NCBI GenBank assembly: GCA_000717735.1 | Contig: JOBE01000035.1 | Span: 62,001-126,000, forward strand | Length of the DNA: 64,000 bases | Direction of reading: 5' to 3' | From: Streptomyces griseoluteus | GTDB taxonomy: Bacteria > Actinomycetota > Actinomycetes > Streptomycetales > Streptomycetaceae | Shown: positions 23,940 through 33,316 of the stretch, piece by piece | How the letters are laid out: each line of letters starts with the position of its first letter | How positions within the stretch are numbered: position 1 is the first letter of the stretch | Translations under genes and position numbers: made by a program | Notes under the pieces: generated by a model | What the model saw: the letters and a program-made list of their open reading frames with translations, nothing else | Databases searched by the model: none | Told to the model about the DNA's origin: nothing

Positions 23940-26210
23940 TCATGACGTTGGTCGCGGCGTCCCAGCGGTTCCTCCGGCCCGGCTGAAGCCCGGCATGCCG
24001 AGCGGGACCGCAGCCGACTGTCTCTCGGCTAGTGCGTCGACCTGGGCGAGCTTATCTTTGGCGCCGGTCAAGCTGACACGAAGCCCCTCAACCTCACCGA
24101 GCCAGCCTTCGCGCTCGGCCTCGGCGATGCGGGCATCGAGGTTGTCGCGGATCTCCTCCAACCGGCTGCGCTGGGCCGGGTCCGGCCGGAGGAGCGAGCA
24201 ACGAACACAAGCGTGTTCATGAATACATGGGCTGGAAAAGGCGCGAGCACAAGTGCCGATGGAGACCTTGCGCTTCTCAAAGTGTGCGAGGAATGCGTCC
24301 CATTCCTCCTCCGTGGGGGTCCGATACTCATCGCCGGGTCGGGTGGCCCTGCGGCGGGCGATGAAGGCGCGATGGGCCTCGATGGTCTCGGCCGGGTAGA
24401 TCGCCTTGTAGCCCATCGTCGTGTCCAGGCTCTTATGCCCGCAGATCACTTGGGCGATGTGCGGTGGCAGACCGTTAATGATGGCGTCGGTCACGAAGAT
24501 CCTGCGGAAGTCGTGCGGGGAGAAGACGAGCGGCTCGCCGGCGGCGTCCGTCAGCCCGGTGGCGGCCAGCGCATTGATCAGAAGCTTGCGGACCGCGGTC
24601 GGGGTGAAAGCGCGATGTTCGGTGCCGATATCGCGCTGGAACAGCAGCGGCATCGGCGGGTTCCAGACCCGCTCGTGGACGTCGTAGGAGGTCACCAGCG
24701 GGATCGCGCCGCTGCTTCCTCGCAGACGACGGATGATGGTGGACAGCATGTCCGCCAGCTCCGGGCTGACCAGCAGGAGTCGTTCGCTGTCGGTCTTGGA
24801 CGGTGCGACCTGCAGCAGAGGCACGACTTCGCCGGTGCTGGGGAGCCGGTATTCGGTGATGCTGTGGTGGGTCAGCTCCAGGAGCTCCTCGTTGCGGATG
24901 CCGGTCAGACGCAGGACCTCGATCGCGGCGAAGGCCCAGAAGGCTTCGCTCTCCTCGTAGGTGAGGTTCCGCCGCCGCCCGGTCGAGGTCTCCTCGGCCC
25001 AGGTCAGGTGCCCGGCGGCCTTGGGCGCGACGGCTCTGCGCAAGGCTCCGGCGGTGTCGGGGATCAGATCCCCGGGCCGGGTGTGCTTGGCGGCAGTCAG
25101 TAGTTCGGCTGCGGCGCGTCGCCTGCGGTCGACGGTGTTGGTCAGCACCGGCAGGACGGGAAGCCGTTCGCGGGTGCGCTGATCCATCCGGGCCTTGCGG
25201 TGTTTGCGGTCCTTGGCCTTGCTGATCTCTTCGTCGCTGATCGGGCAGGGCACCACCCACGGAGCCCAGCGGGCTGGCTCTTCCGGAGCCCAATGGGCGA
25301 TGTCCAGATAGAAGGCGCGGACGCGGATGAGCTCGTCCTTGGCGTTCAGCCTGGGGCTGGCGACCTCGACGGCGGTGCCGTCCGGACCGATCGTGGTGCG
25401 CTTCTTGGTGGCGATGTCTGTCTTCCAGGCCCGGGCCAGTGCGGGTGGCAGCCGCAGGGAGTCGATGCCCGGTGAGAGCGCTTCGATCCGGGTCCAGAAC
25501 AGCCCGGCCAGCGTCCGCGACACCGCGTCCACACTGGTGTAGTCCAACGACGGCTGCCGTTCGCGCAGGTAGTCCACGATCAGGTCGCGGACCGGGCGGC
25601 ACCGGATCGGATAGCGATCCACGAGTTCTTCGATGCTCAGCTGGCTGCCTCGCGCGCTGGCTGGCCCGGACTCGGCCAGCTGTGCCAGCCGTGCGAACCC
25701 CTCGGGGTCGCGGACCTCGGCCATGACCGGAGCCAGATGCTTGTGGGTGCGGGTGAGCATCCAGGCGAGGTCGGGACGGATGACGTCGCCGCAGACCAGC
25801 ATCAGCAGCCCGGAGGTCAGCTCAACGCGCTCATACGACGGCGACAGCCCGCTCTGGCGCAAGAAACGCAGCGGGAGATCCGTCCAGTCCGCGCCGGGGA
25901 TCTCCTCGGCGCAGCTGGCCTTCCACCGCTGCTGCCAGGTATCCCCAGGGAAGCTGGACAGCCAGCGCAGAAGCTTGGCGACCCCGCGCCGCCGCCCGGC
26001 CTGGGTGGCGTTGGCCGCTGGCAAGAACGGTGGCGCCGTCAGCCGACGCAGCACCTCATCCGTCGACTGCGCTGTCGCCGGCCACCACGCCTCCGCGGCG
26101 CGGGGCGGGAAGCGTTCCCGCAGGACGTTGTTCCGCGCCCGGGCCTGTTCGGCTGTCGCATTCGTGGTCTGCAGTTGTCGGCGCGTCGAGTGTTTCGTGG
26201 TGATAGTCAT
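23940..26210 (-). CDS. Large tyrosine recombinase/integrase
   Basis: 756 residues, much larger than a simple XerC. A long N-terminal DNA-binding portion precedes the catalytic domain, where the tyrosine-recombinase residues can be read: Arg in TGIRNEELLEL, Lys in APSKTDSERLL, His-x-x-Arg in SPHDFRRIFV, His in CGHKSLDTTMGY and the Tyr nucleophile within that stretch. A Cys-containing tail follows (CIHEHACVRCSLL). The start at 26210 overlaps the stop of the upstream recombinase gene by 4 bases (ATGA), so both are made from one transcript. It is probably part of an integrative element using several recombinases. Confidence 0.9.
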   Translation of the reverse strand: MTITTKHSTRRQLQTTNATAEQARARNNVLRERFPPRAAEAWWPATAQSTDEVLRRLTAPPFLPAANATQAGRRRGVAKLLRWLSSFPGDTWQQRWKASCAEEIPGADWTDLPLRFLRQSGLSPSYERVELTSGLLMLVCGDVIRPDLAWMLTRTHKHLAPVMAEVRDPEGFARLAQLAESGPASARGSQLSIEELVDRYPIRCRPVRDLIVDYLRERQPSLDYTSVDAVSRTLAGLFWTRIEALSPGIDSLRLPPALARAWKTDIATKKRTTIGPDGTAVEVASPRLNAKDELIRVRAFYLDIAHWAPEEPARWAPWVVPCPISDEEISKAKDRKHRKARMDQRTRERLPVLPVLTNTVDRRRRAAAELLTAAKHTRPGDLIPDTAGALRRAVAPKAAGHLTWAEETSTGRRRNLTYEESEAFWAFAAIEVLRLTGIRNEELLELTHHSITEYRLPSTGEVVPLLQVAPSKTDSERLLLVSPELADMLSTIIRRLRGSSGAIPLVTSYDVHERVWNPPMPLLFQRDIGTEHRAFTPTAVRKLLINALAATGLTDAAGEPLVFSPHDFRRIFVTDAIINGLPPHIAQVICGHKSLDTTMGYKAIYPAETIEAHRAFIARRRATRPGDEYRTPTEEEWDAFLAHFEKRKVSIGTCARAFSSPCIHEHACVRCSLLRPDPAQRSRLEEIRDNLDARIAEAEREGWLGEVEGLRVSLTGAKDKLAQVDALAERQSAAVPLGMPGFSRAGGTAGTPRPTS

Positions 26211-27451
26211 GAAGACCGCCCGAACAGCACGTCCAAGGCATCCGGGTCGTAGCCGGGTGCCGGAGGCGGCGGCACCGGCTCGGCATGCCGGTCGGCGCGC
26301 CGGGCGTGGTGGGCCAGCACCTCGGCCACGACCTCGTCCTGGCGCGGCGCGAGGTAGATCTCGGTCGTGGTCAGATGCGCGTGCCCGAGGACCCACTGCA
26401 CGTCGGTCAGCGTCAGCGTCGGGTCGCGCACCATGCGGGCGGCGGCGCTGTGACGAAGGTCGTGAAGGGTCCAGTCGGCGCCGAAGGTTGCGTTTACCCG
26501 CTCGAACATGCGGTGGGCGCCGTGGTAGGTCAGCGGCTGAAACGGACGCCGCAGCGTCCACCACACCGGCTGCGTCCGGCCCCGCGGCACCAGCCCGTGC
26601 AGCTCCTGCTGGTAGAGCCGCAGCCATACGAACGCGTCCGCCGAGGCCGGCACCTGCTGCCGTGCTCGGGAGCCCTTCCGTACAACGCTGATCAGCTGCT
26701 GTCCCGGGTCGATGTCGCAATGCCGGACGCCGATCAGCTCCGAGGCCCGGACTCCGCTGGAGATCCAGAACGCGATCAGGGCCCGGTCCCGGTTCGACGG
26801 CAGCGCCGCGAACAGCGTGTTGAACCACTCGTCGGGGATCGAGCGCGGAATCCGGCGCGGGACCGTGGGTCGGTAGCGGCCTGTCCGCTTCGGCGCCCAG
26901 GCGTCCATCGGGTTGTGGTGTGCGTGCGCGCGGCCGGAGCGACGCTCCAGGTCGAGCGGGAACGGGTTGAGCAGCGGTCCGGATCCGGCATCACGGTGCA
27001 GGCCGTAGAACCTGCGCAGCACCGTTTCGCTGTGGGCGACGGTCGACGGGGCATAGCCGGGCCCCGGGGTGGTTTTCCCGGTCACCGGGTTCGGGGCGCC
27101 GACGGTGCGGGCCGGCCGCCGCTTGCCCGCGGTCGCTCGCGGCTTGACTGTCAGCTGGATCCAGCTGCTGAAATCCCGAGCGTCCACGCGTGTCGCTCGA
27201 TCCCACGGCACTTCGACCGCGTGCAGGAATCGCCACCACCGCAGCAGGTCCATCCCGTAGGAGCGGACGGTCGCCGCCGCCTTCCCGGCAGCGAGCAGTT
27301 CCTGGAAGAACACCGCGACCGGCGCCACGGCCGCGCCGTTGGCGTCGACGAGCCGGTAGGGCTCGTACCGGTCGCCGGTCTCCATCAGCCGACCCCACCG
27401 AGGAACGGCCAACCTCGACAGATCCCGCTCAGGCACACGATCGTCCATCAC
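26207..27451 (-). CDS. Second tyrosine recombinase, coupled to the first
   Basis: 414 residues. A SAM-like N-terminal core-binding domain (FFQELLAAGKAAATVRSYGM) and a catalytic domain with Arg in SSGVRASELIGV, Lys in VVRKGSR, HDLRH, and GHAHLTTTEIY carrying the final His and Tyr. All catalytic residues are present. The Pro-rich C-terminus overlaps the start of the larger recombinase. Two start codons (27451, 27448) are adjacent. Confidence 0.9.
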   Translation of the reverse strand: MMDDRVPERDLSRLAVPRWGRLMETGDRYEPYRLVDANGAAVAPVAVFFQELLAAGKAAATVRSYGMDLLRWWRFLHAVEVPWDRATRVDARDFSSWIQLTVKPRATAGKRRPARTVGAPNPVTGKTTPGPGYAPSTVAHSETVLRRFYGLHRDAGSGPLLNPFPLDLERRSGRAHAHHNPMDAWAPKRTGRYRPTVPRRIPRSIPDEWFNTLFAALPSNRDRALIAFWISSGVRASELIGVRHCDIDPGQQLISVVRKGSRARQQVPASADAFVWLRLYQQELHGLVPRGRTQPVWWTLRRPFQPLTYHGAHRMFERVNATFGADWTLHDLRHSAAARMVRDPTLTLTDVQWVLGHAHLTTTEIYLAPRQDEVVAEVLAHHARRADRHAEPVPPPPAPGYDPDALDVLFGRSS

Positions 27452-27529
27452 GACCGCAGACCGTACTGGGCCGCAACGTCACCTGTGCCCTGAACTGCAC
27501 AATCAACCTGGTTCGTTCAGTCAACGGGG

Positions 27530-29600
27530 CGTGTTCGTGCGTGCAAGGGGTGCCGTAGGGACGGCCGCAGGAGCCGAGTTCGACGCGGCGCTTGTCGAAG
27601 TGCTCGTTGAACTCGGTCCACTCCTCCTCGGTCGGCTTCCGGTACTCGTTCTCCGGCCGCTTGGCATGCGCCAGTCAAGGAACTGCTAGTGCGCGACGAC
27701 GTCGTCGTTGAACACCGCGACGTAGCCGCGGGTGGTCTGGAGATTCGTTTGGCCGGGCAGGGCCGCGCCGATGTGGATCGGCAAACCGTTGTTGACCAGC
27801 TCGGTGGCGTAGAACCTCCGGAAGTCGTGGGACGACCACTTGATCCCCGCGAACTGCGGCTGCGTGACCGCCAGCGCATCGGTGGCCCGCCGGATCATGC
27901 GCGACATCGTTGTGGCGGACATCGCCCTGATCTCACCGCCGAACCGAACTTGGAACAAGTAGGGAAGCGGCTCGCTCCAGACCTTTTCGTGCAGGTCATA
28001 GCGAGTGCAGACCGGGACGGTGTCATGGATACTGACATGGCGGCGGATGATCTGCGCTATGACGTGGAACAGCTCGCCGGACATCGGGATCACGCGCTCC
28101 CGGTCTGTCTTGGACGGGCTGACGACCAGCAAGGCGACCACCTCGCCGTTGGCCCGCTGGTAGTTGCGGACGCTCAGGTGTGTCGACTCAGTGAGCTCCT
28201 CGGCGCGCAGGCCGGCCAGCCGCAGCGTCTCCACCACTGCCCACTGCCAGAAGGCCTGGTTCTCGGTATGGCTCAGCTCCGCCAGCTTCCCGGTCTCCCT
28301 GTTGATGGCCCGGACCGGCGTGGCGGCATCAGTGCGGGCGAGGTCGGATCGGGAGGCCGCCCGTTGCCAAGTCACACCGTCGCCGGTGAACTCCTCGCCC
28401 AGGCCGACAGCGCGGGCGGCTTCCAGCAGTTTGCGCTGCTGCTGCCACTGGCCGTTGACGTGCTGGGAGAGGACGGGGAGCACCGGCTGGCGCTCCCGGG
28501 TGCGGTTGGCCATGCGTTCCTGGACGCGTCGGCGCCGGACGTGAAACCAGCGCAGATCTGCGTCGCGGACCGGGCAGGGAGCCGTCCACTGTCCCCAACG
28601 CTCCGGCTCGGCTACTGCCCAGGTGTGAATGTCCAGGTAGAGGGCCCGCACCGCCACGACCGGGGCGTCCACATGCTGGCGGGGTTTGCCATCCGGACGG
28701 ACTGCGAGCCGTTCCCGCCAGTGGGTGATGGCCTCCTCGTCCAGCCGGAGATCAGCCTGATCGGGGCGGACCTCTTCGATCACCTTCCAGAAGAGCTCCA
28801 CCAGATTGTGTACCAGCGCCTGGAGCGTGGAGTAGTCGACCTCCGCCCGGCGGCGGGCGATGTAGTCGACAAACAGATCGCGGACATCCGGGTTGCGGAT
28901 CTGATGGCGATCGACGAGTTCGTCAGCGCTGCGCTGGCCGCGGACAACGGCCGAGCGCATTGAGCGCGGTGCCGACTCCGGGAAGTGGCCCACGTCCACC
29001 AGCACGGGCCAGCACTTCATGCCGGCGAAGCAGCCGCCGGCCGGATGTTCCCCCAGGGTGACACCGTGCTTGCGGCTCTCTGTCGCGTAGTGGAGCAGTC
29101 CTTCCCGCGTCAGGTCGGCCAGCTCGATGCCGTAGACCGTCAATGCCGCGCAGATGTCGAACCTGGACTGCCGGTGAGACTTCTGTGCCATCGGCCTGGC
29201 GTTGGACCGCTCGAAGAACTCATCCAGCAGCTTGTCCCTGGCGGTCTCGCGGAAGATGTCGGTGTAGTGGAGGAAGTTGTAGGAGCGGAAGGCCAGAAGC
29301 GAGGGTTGAACCAGGCGGATGGCGAAGGCGTAGCCCGCAGCCGTGTTCAAGCGCCCGGCCTGCGTGCTACCGGACCTGCCTCCGCGCAGGTCCGCAGCTC
29401 GATGGCCGCGTTGTTGGAGGCCGGCCGCCTCCCATCGTTCCTGCCAGGTCCCGCCGGGGCTCAATGACGAAGTCAAGCCGCCTGCGCGACCGGCGGGTCG
29501 TCGGCTGCTGCGGGCGGCTGTAGTGCTCGGCGAGTTTGTCGACCAGTCCACGACTTCTGGGCTTCCAGCCAGCCCACCGCCGCCGCCATGCTCGCCTTCC
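27530..29600 (-). pseudogene. Decayed third tyrosine recombinase
   Basis: The main frame (about 29340 to 27686) is clearly related to the 756-residue recombinase: DLFVDYIARRRAEVDYSTL, TRERQPVLPVLS, LAGLRAEELTESTHL, SPSKTDRERVIP, SSHDFRRFYAT. It then has a TAG after VFNDDVVAH, a frameshift, and in another frame ENEYRKPTEEEWTEFNEHF ending at CTHEHAP. The expected catalytic His (GHTNLQTT pattern) reads GQTNLQTTRGY. The N-terminal part above 29340 is also shifted. These changes make it inactive. Confidence 0.85.
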
Positions 29601-30097
29601 TCGGCCGCCGCAACACCCGCGCCCGCATGATCGAGTTCCGACGTGGTGTCCTCCCGCCGTACCCCACCCTCCTTCACGGACTCCGCCACCACCGCATCAC
29701 CGCCGACGCCTGACACCCCTGGATGCTGCGCATCCTCGACGCCCCCGGGGCCATCCGGCTCCGCGGCTGGCCCACCGACGTCACCACCTCCGTACCGATC
29801 GAGATCGAGAGCGAGACCAGCGGCTCCTGGGACCGGTGGATGCTCCACATGAAGGCCGGAGCGGCCGAGATCGTACCGACCCACGTCGAAGGACAGGTCG
29901 CCTTCACACGGCGCCAGCTCGCGGTCCGGAACGCCGGCGGCTACCGCTCCACCACATCCGCCCGCATGGCCGGGGTCCACGCCGTATCGGAGAAAGCGCT
30001 CGCGACCCTCGTCCGCAGCACAGCCGAGTTCGAGCCCTGGCTCCCCGACCACTTCACTTCTAGTCTTCCGAGTCAGGAATTCTGTTCAGATAGCTAG
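29588..30097 (+). pseudogene. Eis-like GNAT acetyltransferase C-terminal pseudogene
   Basis: The frame reads FRRGVLPPYPTLLHGLRHHR, then a TGA at 29711-29713 where HPWMLRILDAPGAIRLRGWP expects a Trp, followed by the SCP-like C-terminal domain (WMLHMKAGAAEIVPTHVEGQ, RSTAEFEPWLPDHF). This matches the C-terminal part of Eis-type acetyltransferases. The GNAT domains are missing, and the end runs past the normal C-terminus through a small shift. Confidence 0.65.
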
Positions 30098-30315
30098 TGC
30101 TTGTACGTTTCGACGTCAAAGCCGGGAAGGCGTCCGCGGGCGAGCCCCGTCGCAGGCGATGCCCAGCCTGGTCTCGTCAAGCCGCCGTGCGAGTGGCCTA
30201 GATGATCAATTTCAAGGGATGCTTGCGGAGGGTTGGCGTGGGCGGCGGCCGAAGCCACCGCGAGACGGTCAGGCGGCGGGCTGCCTGCCCTGGTTGTCGA
30301 GGTGGCAGCGGGCGG

Positions 30316-30705
30316 TCAGGCGTCAGGGTCGACTTCGGGGTGCGTGAACCGCACGGGCTTGCCAAGCGACCGGGCGTAGGCGATTTCGGCTCGGGTGCTG
30401 TCTCCGATGTAGTCGCCGACTACGAGCACCTCATCAGCGAGCCGGATCTTCGCCCGGTGCAGATCGTCGAGTCGAACCTTCAGCGCCTCGGCCTCGACAG
30501 GATCGGACCAAAGCTCGTGCGGCGACTTCATGTCACAGCCCGGTTTGACGACAATCTTTCCGGCTCTGGTCTCCCGCAGATCGGCCTCGTTCATCTCGGT
30601 CATGAAGCGGGTGGAGCCGCAGATCACGACGATACGCGGGAGGCTCAACAGCTTCTTCGCGTCGGCGAGCTTCTCCGCGGGGGTGAGCAGTTGCGGGGAT
30701 GACAC
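30316..30705 (-). CDS. DUF4406/nucleoside deoxyribosyltransferase-like protein
   Basis: 129 residues from GTG 30705, which has AGGAGG 5 bases upstream. It contains RIVVICGSTRFMTEMNEADL, then LDDLHRAKIRLADEVLVVGD and STRAEIAYARSLGKPV, the nucleotide-binding pattern of DUF4406 and nucleoside 2-deoxyribosyltransferase-like proteins common in phages and plasmids. The exact reaction is unknown. It looks intact. Confidence 0.75.
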   Translation of the reverse strand: MSSPQLLTPAEKLADAKKLLSLPRIVVICGSTRFMTEMNEADLRETRAGKIVVKPGCDMKSPHELWSDPVEAEALKVRLDDLHRAKIRLADEVLVVGDYIGDSTRAEIAYARSLGKPVRFTHPEVDPDA

Positions 30706-30775
30706 TGGTTCCTCCTGGTGGTGTGGTCCAAGGGGTGCCTGCGGAGACGAGAACGAGGGTGTCCAAGATCGTTTT

Positions 30776-30892
30776 GTGACGAACGACGTGGACACCCTCG
30801 CGACAGCACTCTATGCGACGACCGACGACATGCTGAAGGAACATCCCGACCTGGCGCCGTGGCGCCCGCCGTCGGCATTACGCCCCGCCTGA
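30776..30892 (+). pseudogene. IS982-type transposase N-terminal fragment
   Basis: A GTG-started 38-residue reading, VTNDVDTLATALYATTDDML then KEHPDLAPWRPP, looks like the first residues of streptomycete IS982-family transposases. It shifts frame immediately after (AVGITPRLS in another frame) and no catalytic part remains. Confidence 0.5.
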
Positions 30893-31036
30893 GCAGCACG
30901 AATGCGTACCAGCAGGGCAGGGCGGTCAAAGCTGATCCAGGACCAGATCAACAGGGCCTCGGACCTGACCTACGGCCCACGCGGTGGCGGTGGTCACCGG
31001 CTCGATGCCAACGAGACGGGCAACGGGACGTGTGTG

Positions 31037-31813
31037 TCAGTAGGTCAGGACGACGCAGCCGTTCGCGCCGGGGAGGCTCTCGGTGTGCTGGTGGGCAAGG
31101 CCGTTCGCGGAGCCCGATCCGCCTGTTCCGCCGCTGCCCGCTCCGGATCCGCAGCTGCTGGGCGGAGCTGTCCCGGGTGCGCCGCCGGGGCCTCCCGCGT
31201 GGGTATCGGCATTCGCTGCAGCACCTGCCTGGCCCGTGTAAAGGTTGGCGAAGCTGCCGGCGCACCAGCTCATTCCGCGATCGCCGCCCGCGCCTCCGGT
31301 GCCGGGAGAGGCGTTCCCACTGTGGTGTCCGCCGGCACCGCCCTGCGCACCGGCGCCGCCGGCCGTGTTGTTGACTGTGACGGCCGAGTTCCCACCGGGC
31401 GCGCCGTCTCGGTCCAGGCCACTGGCCGGTCCGCCGGCGCCGCCCGCGGCGACGGTGATGGTGATCCTGTCGCCGGGCTGGACGGCCAGGACGCAGGAGG
31501 AGTTCGCTCCCCCGCCCCCGCCACCGCCGCCTGGCTGGACCGTGCCGTCCCCGAACGCGGGGCCGGATCCGACCCCGCCGCCCCCGCCGCCCCCGCCGGT
31601 CAGGCTCACCGCGACATAGGTCACGCCGGTGGGCACCGTGACGGTGTAGCTTCCCGGCGTGCTGTAGGTCCACGTCTCAAGGGCGTGGGCGGGAGCGGCC
31701 GTGGCCAAGGACTGCAGTACCCCGGCCATCGCCATGAGGCCCACGATCCCCACTCGCGTACGGCAGGTGGAGCGAGGGCCGGACCGGCGCCGCGCGCCAG
31801 GGATGGTGATCAT
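31037..31813 (-). CDS. Secreted glycine-rich protein
   Basis: 258 residues. An N-terminal Arg-rich stretch and hydrophobic segment (VGIVGLMAMAGVLQSLATAA, then PAHA) form a signal peptide, possibly Tat-like because of its arginines. The mature part begins ETWTYSTPGSYTVTVPTGVT and then consists of Gly/Ala/Asn-rich repeats with two blocks of eight consecutive glycines, four cysteines and an ending GANGCVVLTY. This resembles extracellular polyglycine proteins; no enzymatic domain is seen. ATG 31813 has AAGGAG upstream. Confidence 0.7.
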   Translation of the reverse strand: MITIPGARRRSGPRSTCRTRVGIVGLMAMAGVLQSLATAAPAHALETWTYSTPGSYTVTVPTGVTYVAVSLTGGGGGGGGVGSGPAFGDGTVQPGGGGGGGGANSSCVLAVQPGDRITITVAAGGAGGPASGLDRDGAPGGNSAVTVNNTAGGAGAQGGAGGHHSGNASPGTGGAGGDRGMSWCAGSFANLYTGQAGAAANADTHAGGPGGAPGTAPPSSCGSGAGSGGTGGSGSANGLAHQHTESLPGANGCVVLTY

Positions 31814-32151
31814 GTGTATGACGTCTCCTTGTGTCCTGCCGTCGATGCCACACCGTAAGACTTCAGGGATCGCGGCCGGGAGGCGGTGAAGGGTCGGTTC
31901 ACCCGTACGAGCTCCCGGCGGGGGAACATACCGGCACCCTGGCCTGATGCGTCGCAACCCCGCGCCGTGGGCGGAGATCGGCCGCTCACACGACGCCGTC
32001 GCCGCCGCCGACCAGGAGCAGCAGGCAATGAAGCCGTTCACCCACGGGTCGAAGGCCGCCGCAACGAGCAGCGGCGCCACCAGCAGCAGTTGGACCAGCC
32101 CGCTGACCAGGCCGCGCCGACTGGTCAGCCGCCGGCCTGACGGCGGTATGT

Positions 32152-32303
32152 CTACCGGCGACGGCGGCCGCCGTCGCCGGTGCGGTAGCGGGTGAGGATG
32201 TCCAGGCTCGCCTGGTGGATCCGGCGGGCAGCGTGCACTCGGCATCCGGCTTGGCGTGGCACACGGGGCAGGAGATCTTCATCAGCCGGTAGTAGGGGAC
32301 CAT
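32152..32303 (-). pseudogene. Short zinc-finger protein with a frameshift
   Basis: Starts MVPYYRLMKISCPVCHAKPD with C-x2-C...C spacing (CHAKPDAEC), like small phage/plasmid zinc-finger proteins. After TLPAG the sense continues in the next frame with RIHQASLDILTRYRTGDGG to a TAG. A one-base shift near 32230 probably breaks it. Nothing else is recognisable between 31814 and 32152. Confidence 0.4.
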
Positions 32304-32408
32304 GCTCGCGCTCCCCCGCTGAGTGCGCCGGTCCTCCGGTTCGCGGGCTTCTTGGCCTTCGTCGCCGCCTCGCGCTCCTTCAACCAGCCGGTGCCTCTCT
32401 ACCGGATG

Positions 32409-32527
32409 GGGACCATCCCCCCGTGCAACCCCCCGGCCGAGTTCCGCCCGTCTGCTCCCCGCACCCGCGGGGATGGTCCCACTCCATGTGGAGGCGAACC
32501 ACCACGAGCACTCTGCTCCCCGCACCC
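32409..32527. CRISPR. Relict CRISPR piece, type I-E-like repeat
   Basis: CTGCTCCCCGCACCCGCGGGG followed by ATGGTCCC at 32452-32480 matches the 29-base type I-E repeat form seen in streptomycetes. A second copy begins at 32513, exactly 61 bases later (29 + 32), and agrees for 15 bases (CTGCTCCCCGCACCC) before it breaks off. An inverted fragment, GGGACCATCCCCCCGTGC, lies at about 32410-32427. No cas genes are in the window. It therefore looks like a decayed remnant holding one spacer. Confidence 0.55.
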
Positions 32528-32581
32528 ACCTTGACGAGCGACAGCACCGCGCGCGTGGTGACGGACTGGTTGACGAGGCGG

Positions 32582-32836
32582 TCAGGGGCCGGCGAACAGC
32601 CACAGGACCGGGACGGCGTCGAGGTCGGCGTCGTGCCGGTAGACGACGGAGATACCGCGGCCGCCGGTCTGCTCGGGAAGGGCTCCGACGGCGAGGGTGT
32701 CGGTGCCAGGCAGCGGCCGGCCCTGGCCGGGGTCTTCCTCGAGGGAGCGGCGGATGGTCTCGACGGCGGCCTGCTCGCGTCTGGTGAGTTCGGCGAGGAT
32801 CTTCTCGGCGGCGTCGGAGTGGAACGCGTGGGTCAC
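32582..32836 (-). CDS. ParE/RelE-like toxin candidate
   Basis: 84 residues: AAEKILAELTRREQAAVETI then GISVVYRHDADLDAVPVLWL, which fits the short two-helix plus beta-sheet plan of RelE/ParE-type toxins. Its ATG overlaps the stop of the preceding small gene by 4 bases. The order antitoxin-toxin and the coupling support a type II toxin-antitoxin pair; activity is not demonstrated. Confidence 0.55.
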   Translation of the reverse strand: MTHAFHSDAAEKILAELTRREQAAVETIRRSLEEDPGQGRPLPGTDTLAVGALPEQTGGRGISVVYRHDADLDAVPVLWLFAGP

Positions 32837-33129
32837 CGACTGCTGGCCTCGTGGAGCTTGCGGCGGAGTTCGGCAGCAACGTCGTCGGCGGTGCGGGCGA
32901 TCGCGGCCTCGGCGTTCGGGTCGCGGCGGAGCAGGACGCGGTGGCGGTAGGCCTGGGTGATCTCGCGGACGCGGGTGAGGTCGTCAAGGTCGACGGCGCC
33001 GAGTTCGGCGTCGAATCGCTGCCGGTCCCCGGGGAAACCGTGCGCGGTGAGGGCTTCACGGAGTTCGGCGAGGGTCCGCATGGGCGGCACAGGGCCGGTC
33101 TGGCCGGCGTACCCGGGTTGTGCGGTCAC
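32833..33129 (-). CDS. Antitoxin-like protein (DUF6247-type)
   Basis: 98 residues from GTG 33129, with GGGGAGG 5 bases upstream. It reads MRTLAELREALTAHGFPGDR then FDAELGAVDLDDLTRVREIT, a helical protein like the DUF6247 group found beside small toxins in Streptomyces. It ends by overlapping the ParE-like gene. Family name is from memory. Confidence 0.5.
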   Translation of the reverse strand: MTAQPGYAGQTGPVPPMRTLAELREALTAHGFPGDRQRFDAELGAVDLDDLTRVREITQAYRHRVLLRRDPNAEAAIARTADDVAAELRRKLHEASSR

Positions 33130-33316
33130 GTGGGCCTCCCCGGGGCGTCGTTCCTGTCGCCTGCCAGGGTACGCGGCTGCGGACTGGCGGGACCGGCAGC
33201 GGGCGACCTTCTCGCCCCCCCCAGTGATCAGCGCCCTCGCGAGGCGGTCGTCAGATCGCACTCACGGCCGACCGGTTCGTAGACAGCACCACCGGAAGGA
33301 TTGGTCGTCGAGCACT

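Noticed and set aside
29536..30063. Arg/His-rich plus-strand frame over the Eis-like region
   Set aside because: Low-complexity shadow; the recognisable Eis-like domain is in another frame.
30096..30125. CTAGTGCTTGTACG as another IS630-type left end
   Set aside because: It agrees with the terminal repeat only in the first 8 bases and no partner end was found.
32256..32534. Plus-strand frame over the CRISPR-like repeats
   Set aside because: No ribosome site or family; the exact 61-base repeat spacing is the better explanation.
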